This document shows positions 1-8,113 of a stretch of DNA of 64,000 nucleotides, piece by piece. The notes under the pieces are model-generated. The model made no database searches. It saw only the letters and a program-made list of their open reading frames with translations, and was not told the DNA's origin. Each line of letters opens with the position of its first letter. Position 1 is the first letter of the stretch. The stretch comes from Methylomicrobium sp035916875 (GTDB lineage Bacteria > Pseudomonadota > Gammaproteobacteria > Methylococcales > Methylomonadaceae), in NCBI RefSeq assembly GCF_035916875.1, contig NZ_JAXUHN010000080.1, positions 1 through 64,000 on the forward strand. The letters run 5' to 3'. The position numbers and the translations under genes are program-made.

Positions 1-1
1 A

Positions 2-112
2 ATGAAATACGAGTGGCTGCCATTCCAATCGTTTACGCCTACCGAACTTGAGGAGGCTATCGATGAAATCGGCGCTGGTTTTGGCTCTCAATACCAATTT
101 ACTTTCTGCTAA
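2..112 (+). pseudogene. 3' fragment of an unidentified ORF
   Basis: A reading frame open from the window edge ends at TAA 110-112 and encodes about 36 residues (MKYEWLPFQSF...QYQFTFC). The ending is reminiscent of the C-terminus of some IS630-type transposases, but this is recollection of style, not an alignment. It abuts a truncated cold-shock gene on the other strand, which is consistent with an insertion sequence end. The true 5' end lies outside the window. Confidence 0.3.
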
Positions 113-208
113 GCACTTATGAATGAAAATGTCTTGTTCTGCGGCGCCCGTTTTAATAAAGCCATACCCCTTGTCCTGCTTCCAGGATTTGATGATGCCT
201 TGGTACAT
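113..208 (-). pseudogene. Truncated cold-shock-domain gene (5' part)
   Basis: Reading leftwards from an ATG at 208, the product begins MYQGIIKSWKQDKGYGFIK and continues with DIFIHK. This matches the first three strands of a CspA-type cold-shock domain, with RNP1-like KGYGFI and RNP2-like DIFIH. After that point the sequence no longer looks like the family; the expected remaining strands are absent. The break falls next to the stop of the plus-strand fragment at 112, so the gene was probably cut by an insertion or deletion. The original could have been a stand-alone Csp or the cold-shock plus DUF1294 membrane type. Confidence 0.5.
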
Positions 209-380
209 TTGCAAAGAATGTCCCCCGAATTTCTAGCAATTTGTCTGGCCAGCTATAGTTTCGAATGAGAGTCCGCGCAATACGATCAAATATCGGCGCC
301 TCCTTTCGGCCTCTTTGTTTTTTCCACTTCCGTTAAACCTTAAATAAACAGTTTTCTTAGATCCCATTTAATAAAAAAGC

Positions 381-1331
381 ATGAACGAACACGACGCTCA
401 TCCAAGGCCTTGTCAAAAACCGATTGCCGGAGAAAGATCGGAACCCTTACCCTTGCAAATCCCCAAAGCCGCCGAGGAAGATCCCGAAGCGCCGCAGCGC
501 TTGAAAAAAATACTTTCCAGCGCCAGCTATCGGCAGGCCGATCAGGATGTCGATTTTCTGAATCAGGACGAACTGCGCGCGTTCCGTTTGCAAGTCGATT
601 TTTTCAAAGCCGAACAGACGCTCCAGGAAAACCAGATCAGAAATACGATCGTGGTGTTCGGCGGCACGCGCATCAAGGAACCCGGCGAGGCCAAGCGGAA
701 GGTCGATGGCCTAAAGGCTGCGCTCGAAAGCAAGCCTGGCGATCCTGTCTTGCTCAGAAAACTCGGAACCGCAGAACGAATTTATGCAAAAAGCCACTAC
801 TACAATATTGCCCACGAATTCGGCCGCCTGGTCGGCGATTCGCGGCGGCAGGCGCCCGAGCGCGCCTGCGTGATCATGACCGGCGGCGGCCCCGGTCTGA
901 TGGAAGCGGCCAACCGCGGCGCCTACGATAGTGGCGCGCTGACTGTCGGCCTGAACATCAATCTGCCTTACGAACAGTTTCCGAATCCGTATATCACCCC
1001 CGAACTGTGTTTCCGCTTCCATTATTTCGCGATTCGAAAGCTGCATTTCTTGCTCCGGGCCAAAGCGCTTGTCGTGTTTCCAGGCGGCTATGGCACGTTT
1101 GACGAACTGTTTGAAACCTTGACCCTGATGCAAACCCGCAAGATAAAGCAGGCACCGGTCGTACTGGTAGGTGAATGCTTCTGGAAGGACGCCTTCAATG
1201 TCGATTTTTTGATCGACGAAGGTGTGATCGACCCTGAAGACCGCGATTTGTTTTGGTATGCGGAGACCGCCGAGGAAATATGGCAAAGCATATTGGACTG
1301 GTACAACATCAGCGGCGCCCCGCTGATTTAA
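381..1331 (+). CDS. LOG family protein (TIGR00730-like)
   Basis: The 316-residue protein carries both LOG-family signatures: GGGPGLMEAANRGA near residue 170 and PGGYGTFDELFE near residue 235. In the family these bind the phosphoribosyl group of nucleoside monophosphates. Characterised members are cytokinin riboside 5'-monophosphate phosphoribohydrolases or related nucleotide hydrolases; the bacterial substrate is often not known. About 85 N-terminal residues precede the Rossmann-like core, as in the longer bacterial members. No strong ribosome binding site precedes the ATG. It is followed 13 bp later by the DUF4010 gene, so the two may be co-transcribed. Confidence 0.85.
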   Translation: MNEHDAHPRPCQKPIAGERSEPLPLQIPKAAEEDPEAPQRLKKILSSASYRQADQDVDFLNQDELRAFRLQVDFFKAEQTLQENQIRNTIVVFGGTRIKEPGEAKRKVDGLKAALESKPGDPVLLRKLGTAERIYAKSHYYNIAHEFGRLVGDSRRQAPERACVIMTGGGPGLMEAANRGAYDSGALTVGLNINLPYEQFPNPYITPELCFRFHYFAIRKLHFLLRAKALVVFPGGYGTFDELFETLTLMQTRKIKQAPVVLVGECFWKDAFNVDFLIDEGVIDPEDRDLFWYAETAEEIWQSILDWYNISGAPLI

Positions 1332-1344
1332 AGAGGATCGATTT

Positions 1345-2607
1345 ATGGAATTCACCGCTACCATCCCGCCCTTGCTGCTCCAGTTTGCGATCACGGTTAC
1401 CTTTGCGTTCGGGGTCGGACTGGAATTCCGACGCTACCATCAAATCAATCAATACCAACTGCATTTCGGCAGCACCCGGACCGCTGTGCTGATCGCGATT
1501 ATGGGCTTCATGCTGTATTCGCTCGATCCGAGCAGACTACTGTTCGCCGCCGGATTTTTCTTGCTGGGTGTTTTACTGCTGGTCTATTATTGGCAGCTTG
1601 CCGCGAAAGGCATTTACTCGATATTCAGTCCGATGCTGGCCTTGCTGATCTATCTGATCGGCCCGGTCGCCATTGCGTTTCCGAACTGGTTTCTGGTCCT
1701 GTTTGTCGTAGTCCTGATCCTGATACTCGGCGAAAAGCCGTTGATCCACCGATTCTCGGATCAACTCGCAAATGACGAAGTCGTCACGCTGGCCAAGTTT
1801 TTGATCATTTCCGGCGTGGTTTTACCGTTGTTGCCGGCCCAGCCGATCGCGTCCGAATTACCGGTCACTTACTATCAAGTTTGGGTGGCGGTAATCATCG
1901 TCTCCGGCTTTTCGTATTTGAGTTATCTGCTGAACAACTATTACTTCAAGAACCGCGGCCTGATGGTGACCGCGGTGTTGGCCGGACTTTATTCGAGCAC
2001 GGCAGCCACCGTCGTGATCGGGCGGCGCGCCCGCGATCTGTCCGGGGCGGAGAGCCTTGTGTCGGCCGCCCTGATCACCGCGACCACCATGATGTATCTG
2101 CGCTTGCTTGCGCTGATCTTTCTGTTCAATCGACATGCAGCCGTGGAATTATTGACGCCGTTCGCGTTGATCATCGCGCTATCGACGATTGCAGTCGCTG
2201 TTTTGAGCCGCTATCAGAAGCCGGCATTGCCCTTTGCGAATGCGGTCGACGTCCAACATCCTCTCGAATTATCGACAGCGGCTATCTTCGCGATCCTGTT
2301 CGTGATTTTTACCTTCGTCACGCATTATGTGACCAGCCGATTCGGCAGCGACGGACTGAGTGTGCTAGCGATTGCGGTCGGCATGACCGATATCGACCCC
2401 TTCATTCTGGCATTGCTTAGCGGCAAATTTTTGGCTTCCAAATCGGCGATCATCGCGGCCATCGTCATGGCTAGCGGCAGCAACAATTTGTTGAAGGCCG
2501 CCTATGCCGTGTTCTTCGCACGCAACGTTTCCGTGCGCTTCGGGGCGCTCTGGCTGACGGCGTTATTTGTTATGTCGGCGGTTTACGCGAAGACACTGAC
2601 GGCATGA
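1345..2607 (+). CDS. MgtC/SapB family membrane protein with DUF4010
   Basis: This is a 420-residue, very hydrophobic protein with roughly 11-12 predicted membrane spans. The N-terminal part (GVGLEFRRYHQINQYQLHFGSTRTAVLIAIMG, split by helices) resembles MgtC/SapB proteins, and the remainder resembles DUF4010, including the conserved small-residue helix SGKFLASKSAIIAAIVMASGSNNLLKA near residues 370-395. The function of DUF4010 proteins is unknown; MgtC relatives act in magnesium limitation and intracellular survival. A good AGAGGA ribosome binding site lies at 1332-1337, eight bases before the ATG. The gene probably shares a transcript with the LOG gene upstream. Confidence 0.8.
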   Translation: MEFTATIPPLLLQFAITVTFAFGVGLEFRRYHQINQYQLHFGSTRTAVLIAIMGFMLYSLDPSRLLFAAGFFLLGVLLLVYYWQLAAKGIYSIFSPMLALLIYLIGPVAIAFPNWFLVLFVVVLILILGEKPLIHRFSDQLANDEVVTLAKFLIISGVVLPLLPAQPIASELPVTYYQVWVAVIIVSGFSYLSYLLNNYYFKNRGLMVTAVLAGLYSSTAATVVIGRRARDLSGAESLVSAALITATTMMYLRLLALIFLFNRHAAVELLTPFALIIALSTIAVAVLSRYQKPALPFANAVDVQHPLELSTAAIFAILFVIFTFVTHYVTSRFGSDGLSVLAIAVGMTDIDPFILALLSGKFLASKSAIIAAIVMASGSNNLLKAAYAVFFARNVSVRFGALWLTALFVMSAVYAKTLTA

Positions 2608-2678
2608 TCTCTTGCCTCCAAAGGGTTTGCCGGTAATCGCAGGCGCTCAAGAATAATCCGATGACCTTTCCCTTACTG

Positions 2679-2689
2679 CCCCCCCCCCC
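2679..2689. repeat. Homopolymeric tract of 11 C
   Basis: An uninterrupted run of eleven cytosines sits in the 273-bp gap between the DUF4010 gene and the glycosyltransferase gene, about 190 bp before the latter's annotated start. Such tracts slip during replication and can vary promoter spacing. It is not inside a convincing reading frame. The rest of the gap is AT-rich (2765-2870) and may hold the promoter. Confidence 0.6.
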
Positions 2690-2880
2690 GAAATCGCATG
2701 ATCGAAATGGTGGATTTCACCCGCACACGGTGGTTTTACCCCCTCCCCTCCGGTTATTTTCCCTACCATGCCGTATAAATTATTTATTAATCAATCAGAT
2801 AAAAAATTGGCTTGGCAAAATAAGATTTGGCATAGCTCTTGAACTAAATTAATGCCCTCTAATTTGCCAGACTACTTGCA

Positions 2881-4566
2881 ATGGAACATCCCCAACTCGA
2901 TTCTTCCGATCTCGACCGTATGGCTCACAACCGACTTCCTGCTCATAACGTTGCTGCTCAGATCAAGAGCAGAGCCTTCATGCAGCAGAGCCATGCCGGC
3001 ATCTTTACGGTCTGGCTGTTGTTGACTCTGGTCAATCTCTATTTTCACCAACTGATTCCTCTCGATGAAACCCGGTATGCCTCGGTCGCCTGGGACATGT
3101 GGGTTCGACATGACTGGCTCGTACCCCATCTGAACGGCATTCCCTATCATCACAAGCCGCCGCTGTTGTTCTGGATTGACAATCTGGGCTGGGCATTGTT
3201 CGGCGTGAATGAACTCTGGCTGATGATGGTATCGCCGCTCTGTGCGCTGTTTAGTTTGTATGCGCTTAGCTCTTTGGCCGGCCGGTTGTGGCCTGGCGAT
3301 ATCGACGCGATGCGCAAGGCGCCCTGGCTGTTGCTCGGCACCCTGATCTGGGGCGCTTATTTGAACAGCTCGATGTTCGACATGCTGCTCGGGCTGTGCG
3401 TGCTGGTGGCGATGATAGGTCTGGTCGAAGCCGCCAAGCGCCTGGTCTGGAAGCACTGGGCGTTGTATGGGCTAGGCTGCGGTTTCGGCTTGTTGGCGAA
3501 AGGCCCCGTGGTCTTCATGCATATCCTCGCGCCTTTTTTATTGGGCCTATTCTGGAGCGAGACGGCCAAACGCGAACCCGCGAAATGGTATCTGCAAGGC
3601 GCTATTGCGCTAGCCGTCGGTATTTCGATCGGCCTAGCCTGGGCCGTGCCTGCCGTGTTGAATGCGGGCAATGCTTTCGGCGGCACCCTGCTCTGGCATC
3701 AGACAGCCGACCGGGTCGTCAACAGCTTTGCGCACCGCCGGCCGTTATGGTGGTATCTGGAATTGGCCCCGCTCATTTTATTTCCGTGGTTTTTTTGGCC
3801 GCGGTTTTGGCAGGTCATCTGCCGTAAGGAACTCTTCGCTGATCCGGCCATACGTTTCTGCGCCATTTGGTTTATTGCAGGAATCGTCGGTTTTTCCGCG
3901 ATCAGCGGCAAGCAAGTGCATTATTTGCTGCCGTTAATGCCAGCCTTGGCGCTGTTGATGAGCCGGGCGCTGACCGCACGAGCACCGGCCGACCTGCGCA
4001 TTGGCGATTTTCTGCCGTTCGTGGTCATTTGTTTGTTCGGTCTCAGCCTTCTGCTGTTGCCGATGATACCGAATCTCAAACTCTATCAATGGCTGCAAAA
4101 CCGGCAAATCTGGTGGCCGCTGGCGATCATCGCGACCGGCGTCGCGGGCATCGCACTGAAAACCAAAACCCGCCGCTTGACGCCGTATTCCCTGTCGGCA
4201 TCCGTAATCATTCTGTTGATGACCAGCATAGCCGGTTTTTTCAGCTCGACCGGCAACGCCTTTCATTTAAACGATGCGGCAACACATTTGCAAAAATATC
4301 TGAAGGCTGGTGAACCTATCGCCTGGGCCGGCAAATATGAGGGCCAGTTTTTATTCTTGCTGCGCCTCAAAGAGCCGATGCCGGTGATCCAATACAGCGA
4401 TATTCCGCAATGGCTCGACGAACACCTCAAGGGCCACGTGATTTCTATCGATGCCTCACCGAATCCTCCGATCAAAGGCCTTGCATTGAAAACCGATTAT
4501 GTACAGCACTACCGCGAGGATTGGTTGATCGTTCGATCGAAACCGCGCTTTGAAAATCTTCCCTAA
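2881..4566 (+). CDS. ArnT-like family 39 glycosyltransferase
   Basis: The 561-residue protein resembles ArnT/PMT-family enzymes that move a sugar from an undecaprenyl or polyprenyl phosphate carrier to a lipid or protein on the periplasmic side. Near the first membrane helix it has the acidic motif of the family (PLDETRYASVAWDMW, about residues 60-74) followed by HHKPPLLFW, which is also typical. About a dozen hydrophobic segments follow, then a soluble C-terminal tail of about 110 residues. The first 33 residues are poorly conserved in style, and an internal ATG at 2980 (MQQSHAGIF) is an alternative start; neither has a clear ribosome binding site. The acceptor is unknown; no arn operon genes are nearby. 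Confidence 0.75.
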   Translation: MEHPQLDSSDLDRMAHNRLPAHNVAAQIKSRAFMQQSHAGIFTVWLLLTLVNLYFHQLIPLDETRYASVAWDMWVRHDWLVPHLNGIPYHHKPPLLFWIDNLGWALFGVNELWLMMVSPLCALFSLYALSSLAGRLWPGDIDAMRKAPWLLLGTLIWGAYLNSSMFDMLLGLCVLVAMIGLVEAAKRLVWKHWALYGLGCGFGLLAKGPVVFMHILAPFLLGLFWSETAKREPAKWYLQGAIALAVGISIGLAWAVPAVLNAGNAFGGTLLWHQTADRVVNSFAHRRPLWWYLELAPLILFPWFFWPRFWQVICRKELFADPAIRFCAIWFIAGIVGFSAISGKQVHYLLPLMPALALLMSRALTARAPADLRIGDFLPFVVICLFGLSLLLLPMIPNLKLYQWLQNRQIWWPLAIIATGVAGIALKTKTRRLTPYSLSASVIILLMTSIAGFFSSTGNAFHLNDAATHLQKYLKAGEPIAWAGKYEGQFLFLLRLKEPMPVIQYSDIPQWLDEHLKGHVISIDASPNPPIKGLALKTDYVQHYREDWLIVRSKPRFENLP

Positions 4567-4669
4567 TACGTTTCATTTCAGCATTAGCGTTCGGTTTGTG
4601 GCAACCTTCGCTAATCGAAACTTTCGCCAAGCTCAAGACGATCGGTTTCGTATCATCGATGAGGCCGGA

Positions 4670-5668
4670 TCAATGTTCCGATTTTAGGTGGCCTCGAAAT
4701 ACATAATACTGATAAGCGTTATAACCCAATATAAAAGGCAACAGTCCGCCCACTGCATAGAGCATAAATTCCAGCGTTTTGGTCGACGACGCAGCGCTAT
4801 GCAGTGTCATGGAACCCGGAACCAGGAACGGATAATGGCTTAACACCAAGCCTATTATCGCCAATATCAATGCAGTTAAAGACCAGAAAAACGGGCTGCC
4901 GTTACGCCGTTGATAAAGACTTCGCATTAACATCAGCAACGGAATGGCAAGGCAGCTAGCCAGTATTGCGAATACAGACGATTCAGCACCCCAACGCTCT
5001 CCTACAGAAGGCATTACCCGGGTGCTGCACCATATAAAAATCGGTAACAGTAAAACCAGCGATAGCACAGCCCGCCAAGCCCAACGATGAGCGGAATCAA
5101 GCAGGCCCCCATCGGACTTGCGCAGTAAATAACAGGCTCCAAGCAGGACATACAGATTAATTACCAAGACGGTCGCCAACACCGAAAACGGACTGAACCA
5201 ATCGAAAAACTCCACTGGCTTGCCGGCCCTGTCAAGGACCCTGCCGCCAAGCAAACCGCCCAACGCGAATCCCTGCGCCAGCGCCGCCAGCAAGCTGCCG
5301 ATACCGAAAGCCAACAGCCATCCGGCCGGGCGACGCGCATACAGACGAAATTCAAAAGCGACGCCACGAAAAATCAGCGCGAACAGCATCAGCAATACCG
5401 GCGCATACAACGCTTCGAGAACCGCTGCATAAGCGAGCGGAAAAGCGCCGAACAGAGTGCCTCCCAGCAGCACCAGCCAGGTTTCATTGGCGTCCCAGAC
5501 TCCGCTCAGGCCCTCCATCATGACAGCCTTACGGGACGAGTCCCGCTCCATCAATGATAAAATTCCGATGCCAAGATCAAAACCGTCCAGCGCCACATAG
5601 GCAGTCAACATCAAGGTGAATATCGACGCCCAGGCATTGATCAAAAATTCAGAGACTTGATGTTCCAT
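4670..5668 (-). CDS. cydB: Cytochrome bd-type quinol oxidase subunit II
   Basis: The 332-residue membrane protein starts MEHQVSEFLINAWASIF and contains the family signature ALDGFDLGIG, then GVWDANETWLV, both hallmark CydB segments. It pairs with CydA in a terminal oxidase that takes electrons from quinol to oxygen. The frame is open well upstream of the ATG, but the start at 5668 lies two bases past the cydA stop, giving tight translational coupling. The gene ends in a convergent gap (4567-4669) facing the glycosyltransferase, where an inverted repeat ATTAGCG/CGCTAAT is visible but no T-run. Confidence 0.92.
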   Translation of the reverse strand: MEHQVSEFLINAWASIFTLMLTAYVALDGFDLGIGILSLMERDSSRKAVMMEGLSGVWDANETWLVLLGGTLFGAFPLAYAAVLEALYAPVLLMLFALIFRGVAFEFRLYARRPAGWLLAFGIGSLLAALAQGFALGGLLGGRVLDRAGKPVEFFDWFSPFSVLATVLVINLYVLLGACYLLRKSDGGLLDSAHRWAWRAVLSLVLLLPIFIWCSTRVMPSVGERWGAESSVFAILASCLAIPLLMLMRSLYQRRNGSPFFWSLTALILAIIGLVLSHYPFLVPGSMTLHSAASSTKTLEFMLYAVGGLLPFILGYNAYQYYVFRGHLKSEH

Positions 5669-5670
5669 GT

Positions 5671-7068
5671 TTATGCCTTTTCTTGCTCGGGATGGGCTGA
5701 AAGCATGAATACCGGCAACGGTTGATCGACATTCGGTCCGGCCATGATGATACGCCGGGCGAACACTAAAAATGACGCCAACAAAAACGTATAAACCACG
5801 GCGAACAAACCCAGACTGGTCGCGACCGCGCTTGCGGGAAGAGTCGATGCGGCCTGTTCGGTGCGCAACAAACCATAAACCGCCCAAGGCTGACGCCCGA
5901 CCTCGCGCACTATCCAGCCGCATTCGGTAGCGACATAGCCCAAAGGTATGGCGGCAACCCAAGTCTTCAATAACCATGCAGGCAAATCCAGTGTCATCGG
6001 CAGCTGACGTTGCCGCCACCAATAATACGCGCTGCCCAGCGTCAGTGCCGCCATTGCCAATCCCGCGATAAACATCATCCGGAAACTGTAGAAGATCAGC
6101 GCGATCGCCGGCGGCTGATCGGTAGGGACGGACTCCTTCAAGCCCTTGACTTGCCCGTCCAGCGAATGAGCAACAATCAGACTCAGGGCATTCGGGATCG
6201 AGATCGCCCAATCATTGTCCTGTTCTTGTTTGTCAGGCCAGGCAAGGATATGCCATTCGGCGCCCTGCCCCGCAGGATTGGTGTCCCAATGCGCCTCAAT
6301 CGCAGCCCCCTTCGCCGGTTGCAACTCAAAAATGTATAAGCCGGTCACATCGCCGACCAGAATCTGCAACGGCGCCGCCGCCAACAAGCCGGCCAAAGCC
6401 AGCTTCAAGGATTTGAGGAACAAGCTTTGATGGCGATGCTTCAGGATGTACCATGCGGACACACCGCCCACCACGAGCAGGCTGGTCTCGATGCAGGCCA
6501 GCCACATATGGGCATAACCCCAGTAATGATACGGATTCGTCAAGGCTTCGGCATAACTGTCGACCACATAGCGCCCGGCCTCGATATGGCCGCCGGTGGG
6601 CGCTTGCATCCATCCGTTGGCGATCATGATCCAGAATGCGGATAGCGACGATCCCAGCGCCACCATTATGGTCGCGAACAAATGCATGCCTGCCGGCACC
6701 CTGTTCCAGCCGAACATCATGATGCCCAGAAATCCCGCTTCCAGCATCAATGCCATCGCGCCATCGTAGCCGAGAATGTTGCCGAAAAATTCGCCGGTCA
6801 TGCGGGAGAACGGCGCCCAGTTGGTGCCAAATTCAAATTCCATCGGTATGCCACTGACCACGCCGACGGCAAAGTTGAGCAGAAACAGCTTGCTCCAAAA
6901 GCGTGCGTGAACAAAATAATCCCGGTCTTTTGTCTTCAGCCAAAGAATTTCAACGACGACAAGAAAGATCGATAATCCGACCGTCAGCAGCGGCCAGAGG
7001 ATGTGAAAAATTGCGGTCAGGGCGAATTGCAGGCGTGATAACAACAGTGTATCTTGCAGAAACTCCAT
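5671..7068 (-). CDS. cydA: Cytochrome bd-type quinol oxidase subunit I (short Q-loop type)
   Basis: The 465-residue protein carries the CydA landmarks: the N-terminal haem-ligand region LQFALTAIFHILWPLL (His22), the GWMQAPTGG helix, and the strongly conserved GWIVREVGRQPWAVYG near residue 390. The stretch between the central helices is short compared with E. coli CydA (about 520 residues), which places it with the short Q-loop or CioA-like cyanide-insensitive group. It probably serves respiration at low oxygen. The order cydA-cydB on the minus strand, with a two-base gap, indicates one operon. No cydX-like small ORF was recognised. Confidence 0.93.
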   Translation of the reverse strand: MEFLQDTLLLSRLQFALTAIFHILWPLLTVGLSIFLVVVEILWLKTKDRDYFVHARFWSKLFLLNFAVGVVSGIPMEFEFGTNWAPFSRMTGEFFGNILGYDGAMALMLEAGFLGIMMFGWNRVPAGMHLFATIMVALGSSLSAFWIMIANGWMQAPTGGHIEAGRYVVDSYAEALTNPYHYWGYAHMWLACIETSLLVVGGVSAWYILKHRHQSLFLKSLKLALAGLLAAAPLQILVGDVTGLYIFELQPAKGAAIEAHWDTNPAGQGAEWHILAWPDKQEQDNDWAISIPNALSLIVAHSLDGQVKGLKESVPTDQPPAIALIFYSFRMMFIAGLAMAALTLGSAYYWWRQRQLPMTLDLPAWLLKTWVAAIPLGYVATECGWIVREVGRQPWAVYGLLRTEQAASTLPASAVATSLGLFAVVYTFLLASFLVFARRIIMAGPNVDQPLPVFMLSAHPEQEKA

Positions 7069-7115
7069 AACCTTTCCTTCAATCGAAGTCTGTAGGAACG
7101 ACCAAACTCGGCCGG

Positions 7116-7991
7116 TTAATCCGAGTGCACTTTAAACTCGCGCTCCAGCAGCCAATAACAGCCGCCCAAAGCGATTACCAGCAAGCCGGTGCCGATCACA
7201 TGCATTGCCGAGACGTCATGAAAGTCAAAGACGATGATTTTTCGCGCCACCGCCATCAGCGCCGTCGCAACGACCATTTTGACCGGAATCACATCGTTCC
7301 GAATATACAAGGTGATATTGATAAAAATTTCGACCGCGATCAGAACGATCATGAATGAACCGAATACATGCAGAATTTCGGATTTGCCGAGAGTGTTAAT
7401 CGGATGAATCAAGATTTCCTGGTAAATGACGACCATCACGTCGAAGACGCACCAGAGCACGGTCAGCATCATCAATAAAGCCAGCGTCTTGACGCCGAAA
7501 CGAATCATCGCATGCAGGAAATAGATGAATTTGTCCTCCTGATCCAGGGACAATTCATCGTGGATATTTTTCTTTTTACTTTCGCTCAGGAAATGGTGGG
7601 TCAACTTGTTGATCAAATCGGATTTATCCGCGCTCAAACTACCGCTCAGGTCGGTCTCAAAAAACTTATTCAATCCCGGCACGAGACGCAGGTCATCCTT
7701 ATCCACCCTTTTGAACCCCATCGACCACTCGGCGTATTCGCGCGCCGTGATTTTTTTTCTTTCAATGATGCGAAATTCTTTATGCCGGGGGTCCTTTTTG
7801 ATGTCCGTTACCAATTCATCAATGACCTTCTCCTCACCTTCCAAGACCTGTATGAACGCTTCGCCGGTGTACAGGAGCATTCCGGAGACACCGAGGCAAG
7901 CATTATTGTGGCGAGAGTTATTGAGGATGTCCATGAGGTCGTCGTTGCTCATGGAGCGGGTAGGAGTGCTAATATAGGTTAGCTGAATCAC
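7116..7991 (-). CDS. BLUF photoreceptor domain fused to a PsiE-like membrane domain
   Basis: From a GTG at 7991 the product is 291 residues. Residues 1-95 form a BLUF domain: IQLTYIS with the flavin-proximal Tyr, NNACLGVSGMLLY with the conserved Asn, then FIQVLEGEE with the conserved Gln, and a Trp in YAEWSMGF. About 65 linker residues follow, then four hydrophobic helices (about 163-285) ending GTGLLVIALGGCYWLLERE, resembling PsiE (phosphate-starvation-inducible E). The GTG start is chosen because an AGAGG site lies eight bases upstream and the BLUF fold begins at once; the longer frame to 8081 adds an unrelated leader. A TATAAT-like -10 (complement at 8014-8019) precedes it. Blue-light control of the membrane domain is inference. 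Confidence 0.8.
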   Translation of the reverse strand: MIQLTYISTPTRSMSNDDLMDILNNSRHNNACLGVSGMLLYTGEAFIQVLEGEEKVIDELVTDIKKDPRHKEFRIIERKKITAREYAEWSMGFKRVDKDDLRLVPGLNKFFETDLSGSLSADKSDLINKLTHHFLSESKKKNIHDELSLDQEDKFIYFLHAMIRFGVKTLALLMMLTVLWCVFDVMVVIYQEILIHPINTLGKSEILHVFGSFMIVLIAVEIFINITLYIRNDVIPVKMVVATALMAVARKIIVFDFHDVSAMHVIGTGLLVIALGGCYWLLEREFKVHSD

Positions 7992-8113
7992 GTTGAATGC
8001 CTCTGTTGTTATAATTATACGAGCGCTATTCGAGAGTACGCGGCAAACGCAATTACAATGTGATGCGACTGGCGAAGGCACACTTTAACATGCGCCCTAT
8101 AATAGTCAAATGG

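Noticed and set aside
4567..4669. Terminator between the glycosyltransferase and cydB genes
   Set aside because: ATTAGCG/CGCTAAT can pair but the loop is long and no T-run follows.
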